A stretch of 42,756 nucleotides of DNA from Anaerolineae bacterium (GCA_025454475.1 JALOOJ010000008.1:1-42756); one strand, 5' to 3'; positions 1-9,802 are shown, numbered from the stretch's first letter. Notes: generated from the letters alone by a model not told the origin. Program-made: numbers and translations.

Positions 1-4
1 GACG

Positions 5-535
5 TTGAAGATCGTCGTGACTGGCCCCTTCTCCTCAGGCAAAACCGAGTTCATCCAGGCCATCAGCGAGATCGACGTCGTCTCAACAGACCGCAGGATC
101 ACCCGCCGGTCGGAGCGGATCAAAGACCAGACGACGGTCGCTATGGACTTTGGCCGGATCACGATCGATGAAGAGATTATCCTCTACCTGTTCGGAACAC
201 CGGGGCAACGTCGCTTCGACTTTATGTGGGAGATCCTGTCGGAGGGGATGCTCGGATTCGTCGTGATGGTTGATAGCACTCGTCCGGAGACCTTTCGCGA
301 GGCTCGTCGCATCCTCGATACGTTCCGCAGCTATTCGCCGGTGCCGTATCTTGTAGCAGCCAACAAGCAAGACCTTGTGGATGCTTGGCCAGCCGATGAT
401 CTGCGCATCGTGCTGCGAGTCGATTCGGATGTCAGGGTTGTGCCATGTGTGGCGAAGGACAAGGAATCCGTCAAGGAGGTCCTGCTGGAGTTGCTGTACG
501 CGATCCTGGAACTGGTCGAGCCAGAGGAAGTCTAG
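5..535 (+). CDS. MglA/Arf-like small GTPase (5' end may lie outside window)
   Basis: This 176-residue protein is a Ras-like GTP-binding switch of the bacterial MglA/Srp-type branch. The P-loop GPFSSGKT is at residues 7-14, the G3 region FGTPGQRRF at 63-71 and the guanine-specificity motif NKQD at 120-123; CVAKD at 148-152 is in the G5 position. The usable start is TTG at base 5, and the frame stays open to the window edge, so the true start may lie upstream. G3 carries Pro where many Ras proteins have Ala, as is common in bacterial MglA-like GTPases. Such proteins usually work with roadblock/LC7 partners, and the genes downstream are receivers and regulatory-domain proteins, so a role in signalling or cell polarity is likely but inferred. 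The next gene starts 3 bases after the stop, suggesting an operon. Confidence 0.88.
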   Translation: MKIVVTGPFSSGKTEFIQAISEIDVVSTDRRITRRSERIKDQTTVAMDFGRITIDEEIILYLFGTPGQRRFDFMWEILSEGMLGFVVMVDSTRPETFREARRILDTFRSYSPVPYLVAANKQDLVDAWPADDLRIVLRVDSDVRVVPCVAKDKESVKEVLLELLYAILELVEPEEV

Positions 536-538
536 CCC

Positions 539-1327
539 ATGAGTTCAATGGTCACCGAAAAGGGCATTGTGCACTTCGAGGCCATCGGCAAGGGCGAGCC
601 AGTGGTCCTTTTGCATTGCTGGCTTGGCTCATGGAACTATTGGCTGTCGACCATGGAGTTCCTGGCAGAGCACGCGTACAAGACGTATGCTCTGGATTTT
701 TGGGGCTTTGGCGAGTCCGCCAAACAGGGCACCTTCACCGTTGTCGAATATGTGGCGATGGTCGATGAGTTCATGGAGCGGATGGGACTGGCCTCGGCAC
801 GGGTCATGGGCCACTCGATGGGGGGCACCGTGTCGCTCGCGTTGGTGCTTGCCCATCCCGAACGTGTGTCAAAGGTCGCAGTTGTGGGCTCGCCGATTGT
901 GGGTTCGGGACTCAGCCTGCTGCTCAAGGCTGCCGGCTATCAGTGGATCGCGAAAGCGTTGTATGGTGTTCCGGGCCTTCTGCCGGCGCTGCTCAGGACG
1001 CTCTCTGTGACCTACGCGCGGGACTGGCGCACACTGTGGGAGATGCTGCGCAAGGATCTCTCGCGGACGACAGTTGAATCGTTCTCACGCAGCATCGGCG
1101 ACCTCCGGACCACCGACCTGCGCCCAAGACTCCACGGATGTGGCGTGCCGGTGATGGGGATTTATGGTCGTAGAGATAACATCGTCAACCCCGAACAGGG
1201 CAGCCTGCTAAGTGAGGGGATTAGCGACCATGTCGTGCACTATTTCGAGGGTTCGGGCCACTTTCCGATGCTCGATGAGACCCAGCGTTTCCACGAGGCG
1301 ATTCTCGAATTTCTGGCGGGGACGTGA
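539..1327 (+). CDS. alpha/beta hydrolase, complete catalytic triad
   Basis: A 262-residue alpha/beta-hydrolase-fold protein. The oxyanion-hole region is LLHCWLGSWNYW near residue 24, the nucleophile elbow GHSMGG places Ser93, the acid is Asp213 in YGRRDN, and His241 lies in GSGHFPM. It has no signal peptide, so it is probably cytoplasmic. The substrate cannot be read from the sequence; esterase, lipase and C-C hydrolase families all share this fold. A paralogue at 4606-5394 shares the W-LGSW-YW and ALDFWGFG blocks, so the two hydrolases bracket the regulatory genes between them. The gene ends in a GTGA overlap with the V4R gene, implying translational coupling. Confidence 0.9.
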   Translation: MSSMVTEKGIVHFEAIGKGEPVVLLHCWLGSWNYWLSTMEFLAEHAYKTYALDFWGFGESAKQGTFTVVEYVAMVDEFMERMGLASARVMGHSMGGTVSLALVLAHPERVSKVAVVGSPIVGSGLSLLLKAAGYQWIAKALYGVPGLLPALLRTLSVTYARDWRTLWEMLRKDLSRTTVESFSRSIGDLRTTDLRPRLHGCGVPVMGIYGRRDNIVNPEQGSLLSEGISDHVVHYFEGSGHFPMLDETQRFHEAILEFLAGT

Positions 1328-1974
1328 GCGTTGACCTTCTCGGTCGTCCTGCGAGCTTCCCCAACAAGATCTCGCGGATTCTGCTTCTGGCTGTGCGGGA
1401 TGTCCTGGGACCAAACGGCAGCACCGCGGTTCTGACGACGGCGAAGCTTCCGCACTACGCCACCGCGTTGCCTGTTGCCGACTTCCAGCCGGGACTGACC
1501 TTTGTCGAGGTCGGGCGGCTCTTCGAGGCACTCGAAAGTGTCTACGGTGTGCAGGCCAGTGATCGATTAGCGAAACAGGCTGGCAGAGAGAGCTTCAGAT
1601 ATTGGATCGAGGGATTCGGAGGGCTCGTCGGCTTTGCTGACGTGTTACTGCGGTTCCTTCCGTTGTCAGCCCGGGCCAGGATCGGAGTTGAGGTCGTGGC
1701 TGAGATCTTCAATCGCTACACGGATCAGAGCGTCGCGCTGGGTGAGAGCCGGGAGCGCTATCTCTTCACGCTTGAGACGTGTGGGTTCTGCACCGGGCGC
1801 CGAGCTGAGATTCCCGCGTGTGGCTATGTGCATGGAACCCTGGATGAGTTGTTGTTCTGGATAAGCCGAGGACGCCGATTTGCCATTGAGGAGACGGCGT
1901 GCATTGCGTTGGGAGACCCGGTTTGCACCTTCTCGATCGACAAGGCGCCGCGCAGCCCGGCTGTGGCGAAATGA
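1324..1974 (+). CDS. V4R-domain protein
   Basis: This 216-residue protein ends in a V4R (4-vinyl reductase-like) small-molecule-binding domain. The hallmark cysteines are in ETCGFCTGR, in PACGYVHG and in ETACIALGDPVCTFSI near the C-terminus. V4R domains bind hydrophobic ligands or metal and occur in bacteriochlorophyll-synthesis proteins, sensory regulators and TRAPP-like proteins. No DNA-binding or enzymatic partner domain is visible, so this is probably a stand-alone sensor module. The GTG start overlaps the stop of the preceding hydrolase by 4 bases. Its neighbours, a GTPase and receivers, support a signalling role. The N-terminal half up to about residue 90 is not recognised. Confidence 0.8.
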   Translation: MSVDLLGRPASFPNKISRILLLAVRDVLGPNGSTAVLTTAKLPHYATALPVADFQPGLTFVEVGRLFEALESVYGVQASDRLAKQAGRESFRYWIEGFGGLVGFADVLLRFLPLSARARIGVEVVAEIFNRYTDQSVALGESRERYLFTLETCGFCTGRRAEIPACGYVHGTLDELLFWISRGRRFAIEETACIALGDPVCTFSIDKAPRSPAVAK

Positions 1975-1977
1975 TCC

Positions 1978-3231
1978 ATGCGTAAGGTTATCCTGCGAGA
2001 TACGCGCAAGATCCCTCCATTCAACGAGCCGGCGCGGGAGCTGAGCGTTCTGGCGAAGCCGCTCTGGCTGCACCAGCGCGACTTGTTGGCGCGGTATACC
2101 ACCGAGGAGCGCGAGGTCAACTCGCCGGAGGAGATCAAACCTGATCGCGCGGAGATGCTGGTCTACCGCGACAATCTCTATTTCGACGCCGTGTTCATCG
2201 ATGAGTTCGTCCGGCGGGCGCGGGCTCTGGGCAAAGCGTGCCAGGTTGCCTTTGCGCTGGACGACCGCGCCATCTTGGGCCACGCGATCTATCTTCAGGA
2301 GGGTATCCGCAAGCAGGGTCAACATTATGTCGCCGACTTGTGGTATTACCCGCGCGGCGTTGAGCCGTACGTGAGCCCCCTGGTGATTGATACCGAGCCG
2401 CGTGAGGTTGGGTTCTACCACGTGCCCACTCATATGTCGAACCCGTACGGCGATCTGGTCTACGACTTGCCGACAAAGCCGTTTCTGTCGGTGGAGCACT
2501 GGCTCCACGTCCTGCACGCCAATGTGGACTTCGGGATCTTTGCGGTTGGTGCGCGTTTCGAGCGGGACGCCGAACGGGATGTTGGGCTGAACCTGCGACT
2601 CCTGTGGCGAGGCATGTTCGAGCGCAAGCAGGTTTTGAGTTCTTCATTCTTGGTAAAAGTCGGCAAGAACTGCAGCATTGACCCGACTGCGACGATTCAG
2701 GGCCCCACCGTCATCGGTAACAACGTGTCTGTTGGCGCCGGGGCGGTTGTCGGTAATTGCCACATCGGCGATAATGTGACGATTGACCAGGGCTGCCAAC
2801 TGATGCTCAGCGTGGTGGGCAACGGCTCGTTTCTGCCGTTTCGCGCGGCGCTCTATCGCTCGGTGTTGATGGAGGACTGCGTCGTAGCACAGAACTCCTG
2901 CCTGCAGATGACAGTAGTTGGGCGGGGGTCTTTTGTGGGCGCAGGAAACACGTTCACCGATTTCAACTTGGTGGACCGGCCTTTGCGGTCGTACTACAAA
3001 GGAGCGCTTCAGGACACTGGGATGACGGCCGTGGGGGGCGCTGTTGGACACAATGTACGCATCGGGTCCGGGCTGATCATCTTTCCAGCGAGGATGATCG
3101 ACTCCGACGTGATTCTCTTCGCGACTCCCGAAAGGCGCGTGATTCGGAAGAACGTCCTCTGGGAGGACAGCGATCATCTGGGGCTTGATGGGGGGCAGAC
3201 CCTCCATCCCCGGTTGTACCCGCGAGATTGA
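1978..3231 (+). CDS. left-handed beta-helix (hexapeptide-repeat) protein, nucleotidyl/acyltransferase-like
   Basis: A 417-residue protein whose second half, about residues 225-385, is a left-handed beta helix. The hexapeptide repeats read as I-GPTVIGNNVSVGAGAVVGNCHIG and continue through NVTIDQG, FVGAGN and VGHNVRIGSG. The N-terminal half lacks the LAGG-x-G-x-R loop of sugar nucleotidyltransferases, so it is not a normal GlmU or GlgC. It resembles the multi-domain hexapeptide proteins sometimes annotated as GlmU-like. It starts 3 bases after the V4R stop and has no signal peptide. The GTPase/regulator context suggests a scaffold or a modifying enzyme for a cell-envelope polymer, but the substrate is unknown. 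Confidence 0.78.
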   Translation: MRKVILRDTRKIPPFNEPARELSVLAKPLWLHQRDLLARYTTEEREVNSPEEIKPDRAEMLVYRDNLYFDAVFIDEFVRRARALGKACQVAFALDDRAILGHAIYLQEGIRKQGQHYVADLWYYPRGVEPYVSPLVIDTEPREVGFYHVPTHMSNPYGDLVYDLPTKPFLSVEHWLHVLHANVDFGIFAVGARFERDAERDVGLNLRLLWRGMFERKQVLSSSFLVKVGKNCSIDPTATIQGPTVIGNNVSVGAGAVVGNCHIGDNVTIDQGCQLMLSVVGNGSFLPFRAALYRSVLMEDCVVAQNSCLQMTVVGRGSFVGAGNTFTDFNLVDRPLRSYYKGALQDTGMTAVGGAVGHNVRIGSGLIIFPARMIDSDVILFATPERRVIRKNVLWEDSDHLGLDGGQTLHPRLYPRD

Positions 3232-3264
3232 TGAAGGTTCGATTTCCAGAGCAGGAGGTATGGG

Positions 3265-4155
3265 ATGAGCGCAGGTCGCATCCTTGTGGTCGAAGATGAT
3301 GCAGATATCTCCAATATGCTACAGCTCTATTTCAAGTCTCAGGGGTATGATGTCTATGTTGCCCTGCGGGGAGCAGCCGCGCTCGATCTGACCCGGCATA
3401 AGATGCCCAACGTGATCGTGTTGGACATCATGCTGCCCGACATCGACGGCTATGAGGTCTGCCGCCGATTGCGCACGAACTTGCGTACGAGCCATATCCC
3501 TATCATCTTCCTGACGCAGAAGGATGAGCGGACCGACCGTATCCGTGGTCTCGAGCTCGGGGCTGATGATTACATCACCAAGCCCTTCGATGTCGAGGAG
3601 CTCCGTCTGCGCGTTCGGAATACCATCAAGAGCGCTGAGGTTGCTAGTCTGACCAACCCGACGACGGGGCTGGCGAGCGGACGGCTGATCGAGCAGCAAC
3701 TCCGCGAGCTCCTGAGAGTCGATGGGTGGGGGGTGCTCTATATCGGCATCAAGGGACTCCAGGCCTTTAATGAGGCCTACGGCTTTGTTGCCGGCCAGGA
3801 GGTGCTGCGTTTCACTGGGATGTTGTTGAACGCGGCTGTCGACGAGATCGGGACTGCCAGTGACTTCACCGGCCATATCGGGGGGGACGAGTTCATCGTC
3901 ATCACCAGAGGTGCAAAGGTTGAGTCGCTTCGAGATGCAATTCGCGATCGGTTCGACAATGATGTCGGCACGCACTATGACTTCATGACCCGTATGCAGG
4001 GGTATCTGTTGACAAAGGACGAGGCCGGCAACGAGGTCCGGACGTCGCTAATGCGACTGGCCATCGGCTTCCTCAAGGCCGAGGACGGTCCGTTTACCGA
4101 TATTCGCGAAATCACGGAGGCTGCTGCCGAGGCCCGGCGCCGGGACAGTGTCTAG
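3265..4155 (+). CDS. response regulator: receiver plus degenerate GGDEF domain
   Basis: A 296-residue protein. Residues 5-120 are a complete receiver with acidic pocket EDD at 10-12, phospho-acceptor Asp54, Thr84 and Lys106. Residues 131-290 are a GGDEF-fold domain opened by NPTTGLASGR, with an intact GGDEF motif at 206-210. The upstream metal and base-binding signature of diguanylate cyclases, normally D-x-D-x-F-K-x-x-N-D-x-x-G-H-x-x-G-D, reads G-I-K-G-L-Q-A-F-N-E-A-Y-G-F-V-A-G-Q. The first metal-binding Asp is therefore Gly and the last Asp is Gln. By family knowledge this predicts loss of c-di-GMP synthesis and a binding or dimerisation role instead. AGGAGG lies 6-11 bases before the ATG. 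It is probably in one transcript with the next receiver. Confidence 0.88.
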   Translation: MSAGRILVVEDDADISNMLQLYFKSQGYDVYVALRGAAALDLTRHKMPNVIVLDIMLPDIDGYEVCRRLRTNLRTSHIPIIFLTQKDERTDRIRGLELGADDYITKPFDVEELRLRVRNTIKSAEVASLTNPTTGLASGRLIEQQLRELLRVDGWGVLYIGIKGLQAFNEAYGFVAGQEVLRFTGMLLNAAVDEIGTASDFTGHIGGDEFIVITRGAKVESLRDAIRDRFDNDVGTHYDFMTRMQGYLLTKDEAGNEVRTSLMRLAIGFLKAEDGPFTDIREITEAAAEARRRDSV

Positions 4156-4205
4156 CCTCCGCAGTCTGGCTCCTGCGACATTGAGCCCCGAAGAGGAGTA
4201 GCCGT

Positions 4206-4583
4206 ATGGCCAAGATCCTGATCGCTGAAGATGAGCGTGATATCCGGGACCTGATCACATTCACGCTTCAGTTTGCCGGTCACGAGGTTGTGTCGGCTCG
4301 GAACGGGGCTGAGGCGGTCGATCAGGCGCTGGCTGCCCTGCCCGACCTCATCTTGCTTGACGTGCGCATGCCTACAATGACCGGCTACGAGGCGTGTGAA
4401 GCGCTCAAGGCTCAGCCCGAGACGAAGGACATTCCCGTCATCTTCCTGTCCGCCAAGGGGCAGGACGTCGAGATCCGCCAGGGACTGGAGGCCGGAGCCG
4501 CGGACTACATTCTCAAACCCTTTGCGCCCGATGAGCTTGCCGCACAAGTGCAGCGGGTACTGGAAAGTAGGGGCCAGGCGTAA
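4206..4583 (+). CDS. stand-alone response regulator receiver (CheY-like)
   Basis: A 125-residue single-domain receiver. The acidic pocket is EDE at residues 8-10, the phospho-acceptor is Asp52 in LLDVRMP, the Ser/Thr switch position is Ser82 in FLSAKG, and the conserved Lys is Lys104 in YILKPF. There is no output domain, so it must act by protein-protein contact, as CheY or a phosphorelay shuttle does. GAGGAG sits about 8 bases before the ATG. No histidine kinase is adjacent; the only one in the window, at 14250-15302, belongs with a different regulator. Placement after the receiver-GGDEF gene suggests a common pathway. Confidence 0.92.
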   Translation: MAKILIAEDERDIRDLITFTLQFAGHEVVSARNGAEAVDQALAALPDLILLDVRMPTMTGYEACEALKAQPETKDIPVIFLSAKGQDVEIRQGLEAGAADYILKPFAPDELAAQVQRVLESRGQA

Positions 4584-4605
4584 GCACCCCCTTGGAGCCT
4601 TTGCG

Positions 4606-5394
4606 ATGAGCGCCGTTGTTCTCGATGATAGCCTCGTGCACTATGAGGCGCTCGGCCGTGGCAGGCCGCTCCTGTTTCTGCACGGCTGGCTGGGTTCGTG
4701 GCGGTACTGGGTGCCGACCATGATCGAGTTTTCGTCATCACACCGAGCGTATGCCCTGGATTTCTGGGGTTTCGGCGACTCGGACAAAGCTGCATCGCGG
4801 TACAGCATACCCGCGTATATTGACCAGGTCGCTGGGTTTCTGGATTATCTGGGGATTGATCGTGTGCCGATTGTGGGACATGGGCTCGGGGGTGTGGTGG
4901 GCCTCAGTCTGGCGTTGGCCCAGCCCGAGCGTGTCGATCAGGTGTTGGCTGTCAGTGTGCCGTTGACGTCTGCGAGCATTGGGCGCGCGCTGAGTGGCTT
5001 CGGCGGTGGAGAGAACCCTGCCAAGGCCATCTTGGGCCGCCGTCTCAAGTCGTATGAAGAGGTGGATATCGAGGCGGCAAAGACTGACGGTGATGCGGTG
5101 GTCGAGAGCGTGCGCTCAGCCGCCGATCTGGACATTCCGGCGCTTCTCCGTGGGCTAACGCTACCTGTGCTTGTGGTTGCCGGACAGGACGATGTCATTG
5201 TCCTGCCGCCCGATGAAAGTGCCGTGCCGGACCTGAGCGCCAATGTCCACTCGATTGTCTTCGATGGAGTGCAGCACTACCCGATGTTGGAGCAACCAAA
5301 CAAGTTCGCCCGGCTGCTTCGCGACTTCTTCACCTATCGCGCTGACTGGGACAGGATGCAGCTAAAGGATGAATGGAAGCGTCGCATGCGCTAG
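4606..5394 (+). CDS. alpha/beta hydrolase paralogue lacking the nucleophile serine
   Basis: A 262-residue alpha/beta-hydrolase-fold protein paralogous to 539-1327; both carry W-LGSW-YW and the ALDFWGFG block. The nucleophile elbow reads GHGLGG, so position 93 is Gly (codon GGG) instead of Ser. The acid Asp195/196 (GQDD) and His224 (VQHYPM) are kept. By family knowledge, loss of the Ser removes classical serine-hydrolase chemistry, which suggests a binding or regulatory role or altered chemistry. The ATG at 4606 is chosen because the protein then aligns end to end with its paralogue; the frame runs open further upstream into the receiver gene. The cap region is rearranged relative to the paralogue. 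Confidence 0.88.
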   Translation: MSAVVLDDSLVHYEALGRGRPLLFLHGWLGSWRYWVPTMIEFSSSHRAYALDFWGFGDSDKAASRYSIPAYIDQVAGFLDYLGIDRVPIVGHGLGGVVGLSLALAQPERVDQVLAVSVPLTSASIGRALSGFGGGENPAKAILGRRLKSYEEVDIEAAKTDGDAVVESVRSAADLDIPALLRGLTLPVLVVAGQDDVIVLPPDESAVPDLSANVHSIVFDGVQHYPMLEQPNKFARLLRDFFTYRADWDRMQLKDEWKRRMR

Positions 5395-5452
5395 TGCAAG
5401 CCACCTGCGGCGTTCAAAGGTGCTTCCCGAGCTTCGTTGGGGGTCGTAACGA

Positions 5453-6217
5453 ATGAAAAAGAGCGCGGAATCTGATCCCTGGGCGATGGGTTTGACCATG
5501 CGAGCCCTGGTCCTGGTCGCAGTTTTTGCGGCCCTCCTGGTCCCGGCCGGACTGGTGCCCATTGTCGCGGTAGCGACTGGCACGGAAGGAGTGGCTGAGC
5601 CGGGCGGGAGTCTCGTCGTCATCCCATTGAGCACTGCGACACCCGTTGCGACGCCAGTGACCGAGTTCACGCCGACGCCGACAGTGCCGCGCGTAGGGAT
5701 AATTGCCGGGCATACGGGGAGCGACAGTGGCGCGGTCTGCGATGACGGCCTGCAGGAGGTTACTATCAACACTGATGTCGCGCGCCAGGTTGTGACGATG
5801 CTGACCGCCCGGGGATGGCTTGTCACTCAGCTGGAAGAGTTCGATTCGCGATTGACGGGCTACCAGGCGGACGCGTTAGTGTCGATCCACGCGGATTCGT
5901 GTACGCTTGTGGATCGCTCGGGATTCAAAGTTGCCCGCGCCGAGCTGAGCTCGATCCCGGATGCGGAGGATCGACTGATTGGCTGCCTTAGCCGGTTGTA
6001 TGCTGAGCGGACAGGCCTGCCGTTTGACCCATTCACGATCACCTATGACATGCGGCGGTACCACGCACTCTATGAGATTGACCCTAACACGCCGGCAGCG
6101 ATTATCGAGATCGGGTTTATGTCCGGTGATAGAGAACTGCTGACTGAGCGATCCGAGATTGTCGCGCGTGGGATCGCCGACGGCTTGGTGTGTTTTATAG
6201 AAGGCGAGTCCCGTTGA
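5453..6217 (+). CDS. membrane-anchored N-acetylmuramoyl-L-alanine amidase (Amidase_3)
   Basis: A 254-residue peptidoglycan amidase, cutting the bond between MurNAc and the stem peptide. A single hydrophobic segment at about residues 16-42 is followed by a Thr/Pro-rich linker at 58-80, so it is predicted to be exported and anchored. The Amidase_3 zinc and catalytic residues are visible: His87 in AGHTG, Glu102 in LQEVTINT, His146 in SIHAD and Glu219 in IIEIGFMSG. At 254 residues it is little more than the catalytic domain, with no SH3, AMIN or LysM repeats. Its stop lies just upstream of, and slightly overlaps, the ssb promoter. Confidence 0.9.
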   Translation: MKKSAESDPWAMGLTMRALVLVAVFAALLVPAGLVPIVAVATGTEGVAEPGGSLVVIPLSTATPVATPVTEFTPTPTVPRVGIIAGHTGSDSGAVCDDGLQEVTINTDVARQVVTMLTARGWLVTQLEEFDSRLTGYQADALVSIHADSCTLVDRSGFKVARAELSSIPDAEDRLIGCLSRLYAERTGLPFDPFTITYDMRRYHALYEIDPNTPAAIIEIGFMSGDRELLTERSEIVARGIADGLVCFIEGESR

Positions 6218-6241
6218 TTTGCGGGTTCTCTGAGGTAGAAT
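6214..6241 (+). promoter_or_regulatory. sigma-70-type promoter candidate for ssb
   Basis: TTGATT at 6214-6219 and TAGAAT at 6236-6241 are separated by 16 bases. They overlap the amidase stop codon and lie about 60 bases upstream of the ssb ATG. The match was judged by eye; no start site is mapped. Confidence 0.55.
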
Positions 6242-6300
6242 AGGGATCAGAACTCCTCTGTTGTAGTGCTTACGCTCGTACTCGAAAGGAGTCGTACGCG

Positions 6301-6723
6301 ATGTCTTACCAGAAGGTGATCATTGTTGGGAATCTGGGACGCGACCCCGAGATGCGTTATATGCCTGACGGGACGCCTGTTACGTCCTTCAGTGTGGCGA
6401 CGAACCGCAAGTGGACGAACACAGATGGCTCCCAAGGTGAGGAGACAGTCTGGTTCCGCGTGTCTGTCTGGCGCCGTCAGGCGGAAACGGTTGCTCAGTA
6501 TCTGACCAAGGGACGGCAGGTCATGATCGAGGGGCGACTGACCGCGGACAAGGCGACGGGTGGCCCCCGTATATGGACGGCTCAGGATGGCACACCACGC
6601 GCCAGTTACGAGCTGACCGCAGATCGCGTTGTCTTTCTCAGTGGTCGAGGTGACGCAACACCGGGTGGTGGAGAGGGCGTGGATGGCCCGATCATCGAGG
6701 ACGACGACGTTATCCCATTCTAG
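6301..6723 (+). CDS. ssb: single-stranded DNA-binding protein
   Basis: A 140-residue SSB. The OB fold occupies about residues 1-110, beginning with the typical YQKVIIVGNLGRDPEMRYMPDG and continuing through SFSVATNRKW and TVWFRVSVWRRQAE. A Gly-rich linker is followed by the conserved acidic tip DDDVIPF, which docks partner proteins of replication and repair. AAAGGAG at 6285-6291 precedes the ATG. A strong hairpin follows the stop, and a promoter lies upstream, so ssb may be transcribed as a single gene with partial read-through into the DUF3467 gene. Length and motif order are ordinary for the family. Confidence 0.97.
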   Translation: MSYQKVIIVGNLGRDPEMRYMPDGTPVTSFSVATNRKWTNTDGSQGEETVWFRVSVWRRQAETVAQYLTKGRQVMIEGRLTADKATGGPRIWTAQDGTPRASYELTADRVVFLSGRGDATPGGGEGVDGPIIEDDDVIPF

Positions 6724-6750
6724 GCTGCAGTCCACGACGAGGTTCCGAAA

Positions 6751-6780
6751 ACAGAGGGGAGAAATCCCCTCTGTTGTGTT
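6751..6780 (+). terminator. hairpin terminator after ssb
   Basis: A perfect 10-bp stem (6751-6760 with 6765-6774) closes a GAAA tetraloop and is followed by TGTGTT. The stem is strong but the U-rich tail is short, so termination may be partial. Confidence 0.65.
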
Positions 6781-6796
6781 CTGATGGAGGCGAGAG

Positions 6797-7114
6797 ATGT
6801 CGCAGCAGAAACCGAGGTCTATCAACATCGAGCTGCCCGCTGACCTGGACCCGACCTACGCCAATTTCGCCGTGATCTCGCACACACCGTCCGAAGTGAT
6901 CATCGACCTGGCGCAGATGCTACCCAACCAACCAAAGGTGCGGGTTCGATCGCGGGTGGTGATGACCCCGCTCAACGCGAAGTTGATGCTGCGAGCGCTG
7001 GAGGACAATCTGTCCAAGTTTGAGTCCGCCTTTGGGGAGATCGCGGTTCCCGGTCAGGGCGATGACCTGATCCGATCGTTCTTTGGCGGCAAGCTGCCGC
7101 CAGAAACGGAGTAA
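6797..7114 (+). CDS. DUF3467 family protein
   Basis: A 105-residue protein with the DUF3467 pattern. YANFAVISHTPSEVIIDLAQ at residues 22-41 is followed by a basic stretch, RVRSRVVMTPLNAKLMLRAL, and a C-terminal helix. DUF3467 proteins are small, widespread in anaerobic and thermophilic bacteria, and have no established function. GGAGG at about 6785-6789 precedes the ATG. The stop is 6 bases from the translin-like gene, so the two are probably cotranscribed. No catalytic residues or membrane segments are visible. Confidence 0.85.
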   Translation: MSQQKPRSINIELPADLDPTYANFAVISHTPSEVIIDLAQMLPNQPKVRVRSRVVMTPLNAKLMLRALEDNLSKFESAFGEIAVPGQGDDLIRSFFGGKLPPETE

Positions 7115-7120
7115 GGGCGT

Positions 7121-7756
7121 ATGAATGAGACGTTCCAGACTTGGTTGGATGAGCTTGCCGCGTTGGCGGAGTCGGACCTCGCGGCGCAAAACCAGATCCG
7201 TGATGAGGCGTTGGCACAGAGCCGGGATCTGATCCGGCTTTGCTCCAACGCGATTCGCGCGGGTCACAGGGACGCGTGGGATGAGGCGGAGACACTACTG
7301 GCTGAAGCCGATCGTGTGGGGCAGGAGATGCAGACGTTGCTGGCACCCTACCCGGAATTGGTCTACGCTGGGTACACGCAGGATGCGCTCAAGGAACTCG
7401 TAGAGGCTCGTGTGACGCTGGCCCTGATCTCTAACCGCGCGTTACCCTCGGTTGAGAACGCCGGCATTCCGCTCAACACCTATCTCAACGGCGTCTGCGA
7501 GGCCGCGAGTGAGCTCCGGCGGCGTTGCCTCGATATGCTGCGCCACGAGAAGTCCGATGAGGCTGAGCGATTGCTGGCGGCGATGGATGCAGCATACGAG
7601 GTCCTGATGTCGTTCAGTTACCCCGATGTGATCACCAGGGGGCTGCGGCACAAGGTGGACCAATTGCGAGGCGTACTCGAGCGAACCCGCGGCGATCTGA
7701 CGAACAATCTGCAAATGGAGCGGCTCCTGAAGGCACTCAAGGCCGTCCAGCCCTAG
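7121..7756 (+). CDS. translin-like protein
   Basis: A 211-residue, almost wholly helical protein resembling the translin family, which forms ring-shaped complexes that bind single-stranded nucleic acid. Visible markers are the long N-terminal helix with DEALAQSRDLIRLCSNAIRA, the middle VYAGYTQDALKELVEA, and the C-terminal YPDVITRGLRHKVDQLRGVLERTRGDLT, which matches the translin C-terminal helix pattern. Prokaryotic members are sometimes mislabelled haloacid dehalogenases, but no HAD motif is present. GGAG lies about 9 bases before the ATG. Placement after ssb and the DUF3467 gene is compatible with a nucleic-acid role, which remains inference. Confidence 0.8.
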   Translation: MNETFQTWLDELAALAESDLAAQNQIRDEALAQSRDLIRLCSNAIRAGHRDAWDEAETLLAEADRVGQEMQTLLAPYPELVYAGYTQDALKELVEARVTLALISNRALPSVENAGIPLNTYLNGVCEAASELRRRCLDMLRHEKSDEAERLLAAMDAAYEVLMSFSYPDVITRGLRHKVDQLRGVLERTRGDLTNNLQMERLLKALKAVQP

Positions 7757-7782
7757 GGGGCTGTCGCTTCACATCCGCGTTC

Positions 7783-7885
7783 GGCGAACTGTCTTGTTCG
7801 CCTCTGGGCGACGAGATGCCTTGCGACGGAGCGAGCGCGCCACACTGGGTGGTGCCTGGTCGAGGGTGAACACGGCGGTTCGCCC
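7783..7885. repeat. two intergenic hairpins with GGCGAAC / GTTCGCC arms
   Basis: The first hairpin pairs GGCGAAC at 7783-7789 with GTTCGCC at 7796-7802 around a 6-base loop. The second pairs GGGTGAAC at 7864-7871 with GTTCGCCC at 7878-7885, with one G-T wobble. Related arms recur at 37212-37250, suggesting a small family of dispersed inverted repeats. Neither has a T-rich tail. Confidence 0.55.
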
Positions 7886-7904
7886 ACGCAGAGGGCGCTT
7901 TGGC

Positions 7905-9771
<1,867 letters not shown>

Positions 9772-9802
9772 CAGCACATCCTATCTGAGGAGTCATCATA
9801 GC

